DNA from: Pseudopedobacter sp965218985
Lineage (GTDB): Bacteria; Bacteroidota; Bacteroidia; Sphingobacteriales; Sphingobacteriaceae
Direction: 5' to 3'
Length of the DNA stretch: 64,000 bases
Assembly: GCA_965218985.1 (NCBI GenBank)
Contig: CBDCMP010000004.1
Coordinates: 62,001 to 126,000, forward strand
The translations under genes were made by a program, and so were the position numbers. This document shows, piece by piece, positions 62,801-64,000 of the stretch. How positions within the stretch are numbered: position 1 is the stretch's first letter; every line of letters starts with the position of its first letter. The notes beneath the pieces were generated by a model. That model was not told the DNA's origin. It did not search any database and saw only the letters and a list, made by a program, of their open reading frames with translations.

Positions 62801-63263
62801 GGGTATCACTATCTTTCACATGGAGATGTCTATTGTGATGATGGGCGTGGGTATTGTAGCCTTAGCCGGTATTGTGGTGAGAAATGGAATTCTATTAGTT
62901 GAATTCGCCGATTTAATGATGGAACAGGGAATGAATGCTTACGATGCTATTTTAGAAGCTGGTAAAACCCGTATGACCCCGGTTTTATTAACAGCGACTG
63001 CCACCATGTTAGGTTTGGTTCCACTTGCGGTAGGGTTAAATTTAGATTTTTCCGCCTTGTTGAATACCGGGCACCCACATATTTATTTTGGAGGAGATAA
63101 CGTAGCTTTCTGGGGGCCTCTTTCCTGGACAATGATTTTCGGATTGAGTTTCGCTACTTTCTTGACTTTGATTTTGGTGCCATCCATGTATCTCATCAGA
63201 GCCAAGGCGAAAGCCCGCTTCTCTAAAAAGAAGGAAATCCCCTTATTAATTGAAGAAGAGTAA
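59883..63263 (+). CDS. RND-family efflux pump, inner-membrane permease subunit
   Basis: An 1126-aa AcrB/MdtB-like proton antiporter with 12 transmembrane segments and two large periplasmic loops. It starts SSWAVENRTAIYVLTVMLLI. The proton-relay region GIVVDDAIVVIENTHRIF has the paired Asp of TM4. The periplasmic SYQDFSIITAEF and FVYVYTSLPVGTDQAYTNEV segments are typical of the pore and porter domains. The C-terminal NGILLVEFADLMMEQGMNAYD and TPVLLTATATMLGLVPLA motifs are conserved. It ends with a basic tail. It is somewhat longer than AcrB (1049 aa), chiefly because of a predicted extra membrane-proximal insert after about residue 500. Drug or metabolite specificity is unknown. Confidence 0.95.
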   Translation: MKDLDKEFKPSSWAVENRTAIYVLTVMLLIAGYFAYVSLPKENFPEITIPKIFIQTVYPGTSPANMENLVTKQIEKQVKSAQGLKKVTSNSYQDFSIITAEFNTDVDIKDAKQRIKDAVDKAKTDLPNDLPDDPVIIDVNLSDLPIMYLNISGDFDLKTLKKYADDLQDRVESLPEISGVDIVGALDPEVQINVDMNKMAAAQISFNDIAQAIGSENISASGGTIPMDGVRRTLNIKKEFGSAEEIANTIIKSPTGAAVYLRDIADVVDGFKEQESFARLYGKNVITLNVKKRSGENLIEASDKIREIIADMKANQFPKGLDIVTTGDQSDKTRVTLHDLINTIVIGFILVTLILMFFMGITNALFVALSVPLSMCVAFLVMPTIGFTMNMIVLFSFLLALGIVVDDAIVVIENTHRIFDNGKVTIKHAAKMAAGEVFLPVFSGTMTTLAPFVPLAFWPGIIGKFMFFLPITLIITLLASLVVAYIINPVFAVDFMESHDADEEYKPTFDKKVRKTLMYLGIAAVVGYLINFGLGNFIIIIALFYLLQHFVLEKVIRNFQKNTWPKFQTRYGRFLDWALHRPYTILGSTFALLVFSIVLTGIIPPRFVFFPASDPNFVYVYTSLPVGTDQAYTNEVTKKIEKRVTAVVDSLGSQNVSSIISNVTVGVTDPQDEDQGNYPNKSKVTVAFKEFGERTGKSSTEYLTAIRNAVKGIPGAEISVTQEQSGPPTAKPISIEITGDDLDSLVETSIRLKNYLVSKNIGGIEELKSDFQNNKPEIIFDINRERANREGISTGQIAQNLRTALYGYEVSKFRDLDEDYEINVRAKEDQRNSLQDLRNLKITFRDMAMGGAIRQVPVSSFADINYVNTYGGIKRKQQKRIIILSSNVLKDFNENEVVKNIERELKSFNTPEGVTVKMAGAQEEQAETANFLGLALAIAFVLILIILVIQFNSIGKPIIILSEILFSIIGVLLGITIFHMEMSIVMMGVGIVALAGIVVRNGILLVEFADLMMEQGMNAYDAILEAGKTRMTPVLLTATATMLGLVPLAVGLNLDFSALLNTGHPHIYFGGDNVAFWGPLSWTMIFGLSFATFLTLILVPSMYLIRAKAKARFSKKKEIPLLIEEE

Positions 63264-63271
63264 AAAAGGAC

Positions 63272-63326
63272 GCTATCTCCTATTTTTGTGCAAACAAATG
63301 TAGGAGACAGCCTCTCTCTTTTTTAT
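63272..63326 (+). terminator. Terminator hairpin after the RND operon
   Basis: GCTATCTCCTA (63272-63282) pairs with TAGGAGACAGC (63301-63311) with one mismatch, followed by a T run (63319-63324). It lies just past the pump stop and fits an operon terminator. Confidence 0.55.
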
Positions 63327-63363
63327 TAAATAATTATAGTTCAATCATAAGGTTATCGATTCA

Positions 63364-63798
63364 TCATTTCTTTTCATAATTGATGATAATCACCAAATCC
63401 TCATTTCCGATCGTTTTCAAACTATGTGAACTTCCCGGCCTTGTTAAAATAGCATCCCCGGTTCTTACCTGTAGTGTCTCCCCATTCATCTTCATCTCCC
63501 CTGTACCACTGATGATATAATAAATTTCATCCTCCTTTTGCAGATGATAACCAATAGCTGAACCCGGATGAAGAATTCTTTTTTTGAACACCAAATGCAG
63601 GTCTTTCGATTGGGAGAAAAAATGATGACCGGTGGTCAATCCACCGCCATTGTGTGTTCCTGGTTCTTCTTTTGCAATGTCCTTTTCATGTTCCAGAATA
63701 TAACCCGCATCCTGTAGTTTAACCCATAATGCAGGATAGGTTTTATGAAATATAAAAAGTGACGAAACCACACAAGCTCCGATGAAATATTTTTTCAT
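63364..63798 (-). CDS. Exported cupin-domain protein
   Basis: A 144-aa small protein with an N-terminal hydrophobic segment (MKKYFIGACVVSSLFIFHKT) suggesting export or membrane anchoring. About residues 65-140 form a cupin: PGSAIGYHLQKEDEIYYIISGTGEM then TGDAILTRPGSSHSLKTIGN. The metal ligands H, H/E and H are recognisable. Cupins of this kind have varied roles; the substrate cannot be read. It follows the partial SGNH hydrolase gene on the same strand by 15 bp and may form an operon with it. Confidence 0.82.
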   Translation of the reverse strand: MKKYFIGACVVSSLFIFHKTYPALWVKLQDAGYILEHEKDIAKEEPGTHNGGGLTTGHHFFSQSKDLHLVFKKRILHPGSAIGYHLQKEDEIYYIISGTGEMKMNGETLQVRTGDAILTRPGSSHSLKTIGNEDLVIIINYEKK

Positions 63799-63813
63799 GA
63801 GTTCAAATTTAAA

Positions 63814-64000
63814 TCAACCTTTCACTGTTTTTAACCAGGCATGAGCCATCAATTTAGCACCAGCTAATGTAGGATGAACGCCATCTGCAGTCCAGTATGA
63901 TCCCGGAGCCAATTTTTGAGCTTCGTCAAAAACTTTTTGATAAGGAATGAAAGCAGCATCAAATTCATCGGCCATCTCTTTAGCTGCCATACGGTATTCG
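63814..64000 (-). CDS. SGNH/GDSL hydrolase, C-terminal part (cut by the window edge)
   Basis: On the minus strand the last 61 codons read FDAAFIPYQKVFDEAQKLAP, then SYWTADGVHPTLAGAKLMAH, ending HAWLKTVKG. DGVHPT is the block V Asp-x-x-His of the SGNH/GDSL esterase-lipase family. The beginning, including the catalytic Ser block, is beyond 64000. The stop codon is at 63814-63816. It lies just upstream of the cupin gene. Confidence 0.75.
   Translation of the reverse strand, partial: EYRMAAKEMADEFDAAFIPYQKVFDEAQKLAPGSYWTADGVHPTLAGAKLMAHAWLKTVKG

Overview
The window looks like chromosomal DNA of a Bacteroidota bacterium, most likely from the Sphingobacteriaceae (Pedobacter-like). The evidence is a gliding-associated C-terminal sorting domain paired with a PorP/SprF protein, a short primary sigma factor, a carboxypeptidase-like-domain TonB receptor, type B ribosomal protein L31, a GlmU-like protein of the Bacteroidota type, and repeated matches to the Bacteroidota -7 promoter box TAnnTTTG. 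Genus is inferred from overall gene content, not from a marker comparison. I saw no rRNA, tRNA, CRISPR array, prophage or plasmid genes.

Layout. 0.4-5 kb: a T9SS-exported IgGFc-binding-like/PKD protein and its PorP/SprF partner. 5-8.7 kb: rpoN, mscL, then rpmH-rnpA-yidD-tsaB. 8.7-11.8 kb: two unrecognised envelope proteins. 11.9-18.6 kb: DUF423 protein, priA, pcm, smpB, phosphoglycerate mutase, cyanophycinase-like peptidase and an outer-membrane protein. 18.7-22.8 kb: manganese module mntR-mntH (the transporter is fused to a universal stress domain), an Lrp regulator and rpoD. 22.9-25.4 kb: MBL hydrolase, stand-alone four-helix protein and a decayed IS3 element between 28-bp direct repeats. 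25.4-30.7 kb: lpdA, a frameshifted TonB receptor and a repeat-built lipoprotein. 30.7-43.9 kb: accD, fba, gatB, a TlpA-like lipoprotein, an orphan response regulator, an RluA enzyme, ung, lysS, yceH, an MFS transporter and unknowns. 44-48.2 kb: acyl-CoA ligase and iscS-iscU-iscA. 48.3-56.5 kb: methylmalonyl-CoA epimerase, GAF protein, rpmE2, GlmU-like, tpiA, prmA, mpl, XRE regulator, nfu and purB. 56.6-63.3 kb: a tetR-tolC-adaptor-RND efflux operon whose promoter carries a clear palindromic operator. 63.3-64 kb: cupin protein and the end of an SGNH hydrolase.

Most of the window is housekeeping. The less ordinary signals are in non-coding DNA: (1) runs of 7-bp repeats, with a different 7-bp word at each locus, sitting just in front of start codons (18.6, 23.8, 36.8, 46.4 and 46.9 kb); (2) a roughly 80-bp dispersed element in two inverted copies 18 kb apart, each followed by such heptads and then a gene start; (3) a DtxR-type operator overlapping the mntR promoter; (4) a perfect 9+9 palindrome inside the tetR promoter; (5) 28-bp exact direct repeats at the ends of an IS3 remnant. 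None of the protein-coding regions looks like a wholly new defence or biosynthetic system. The best protein candidates for novelty are the TonB receptor/lipoprotein pair, the kinase-domain-less GAF-DHp protein and the unknown pair at 8.7-11.8 kb.
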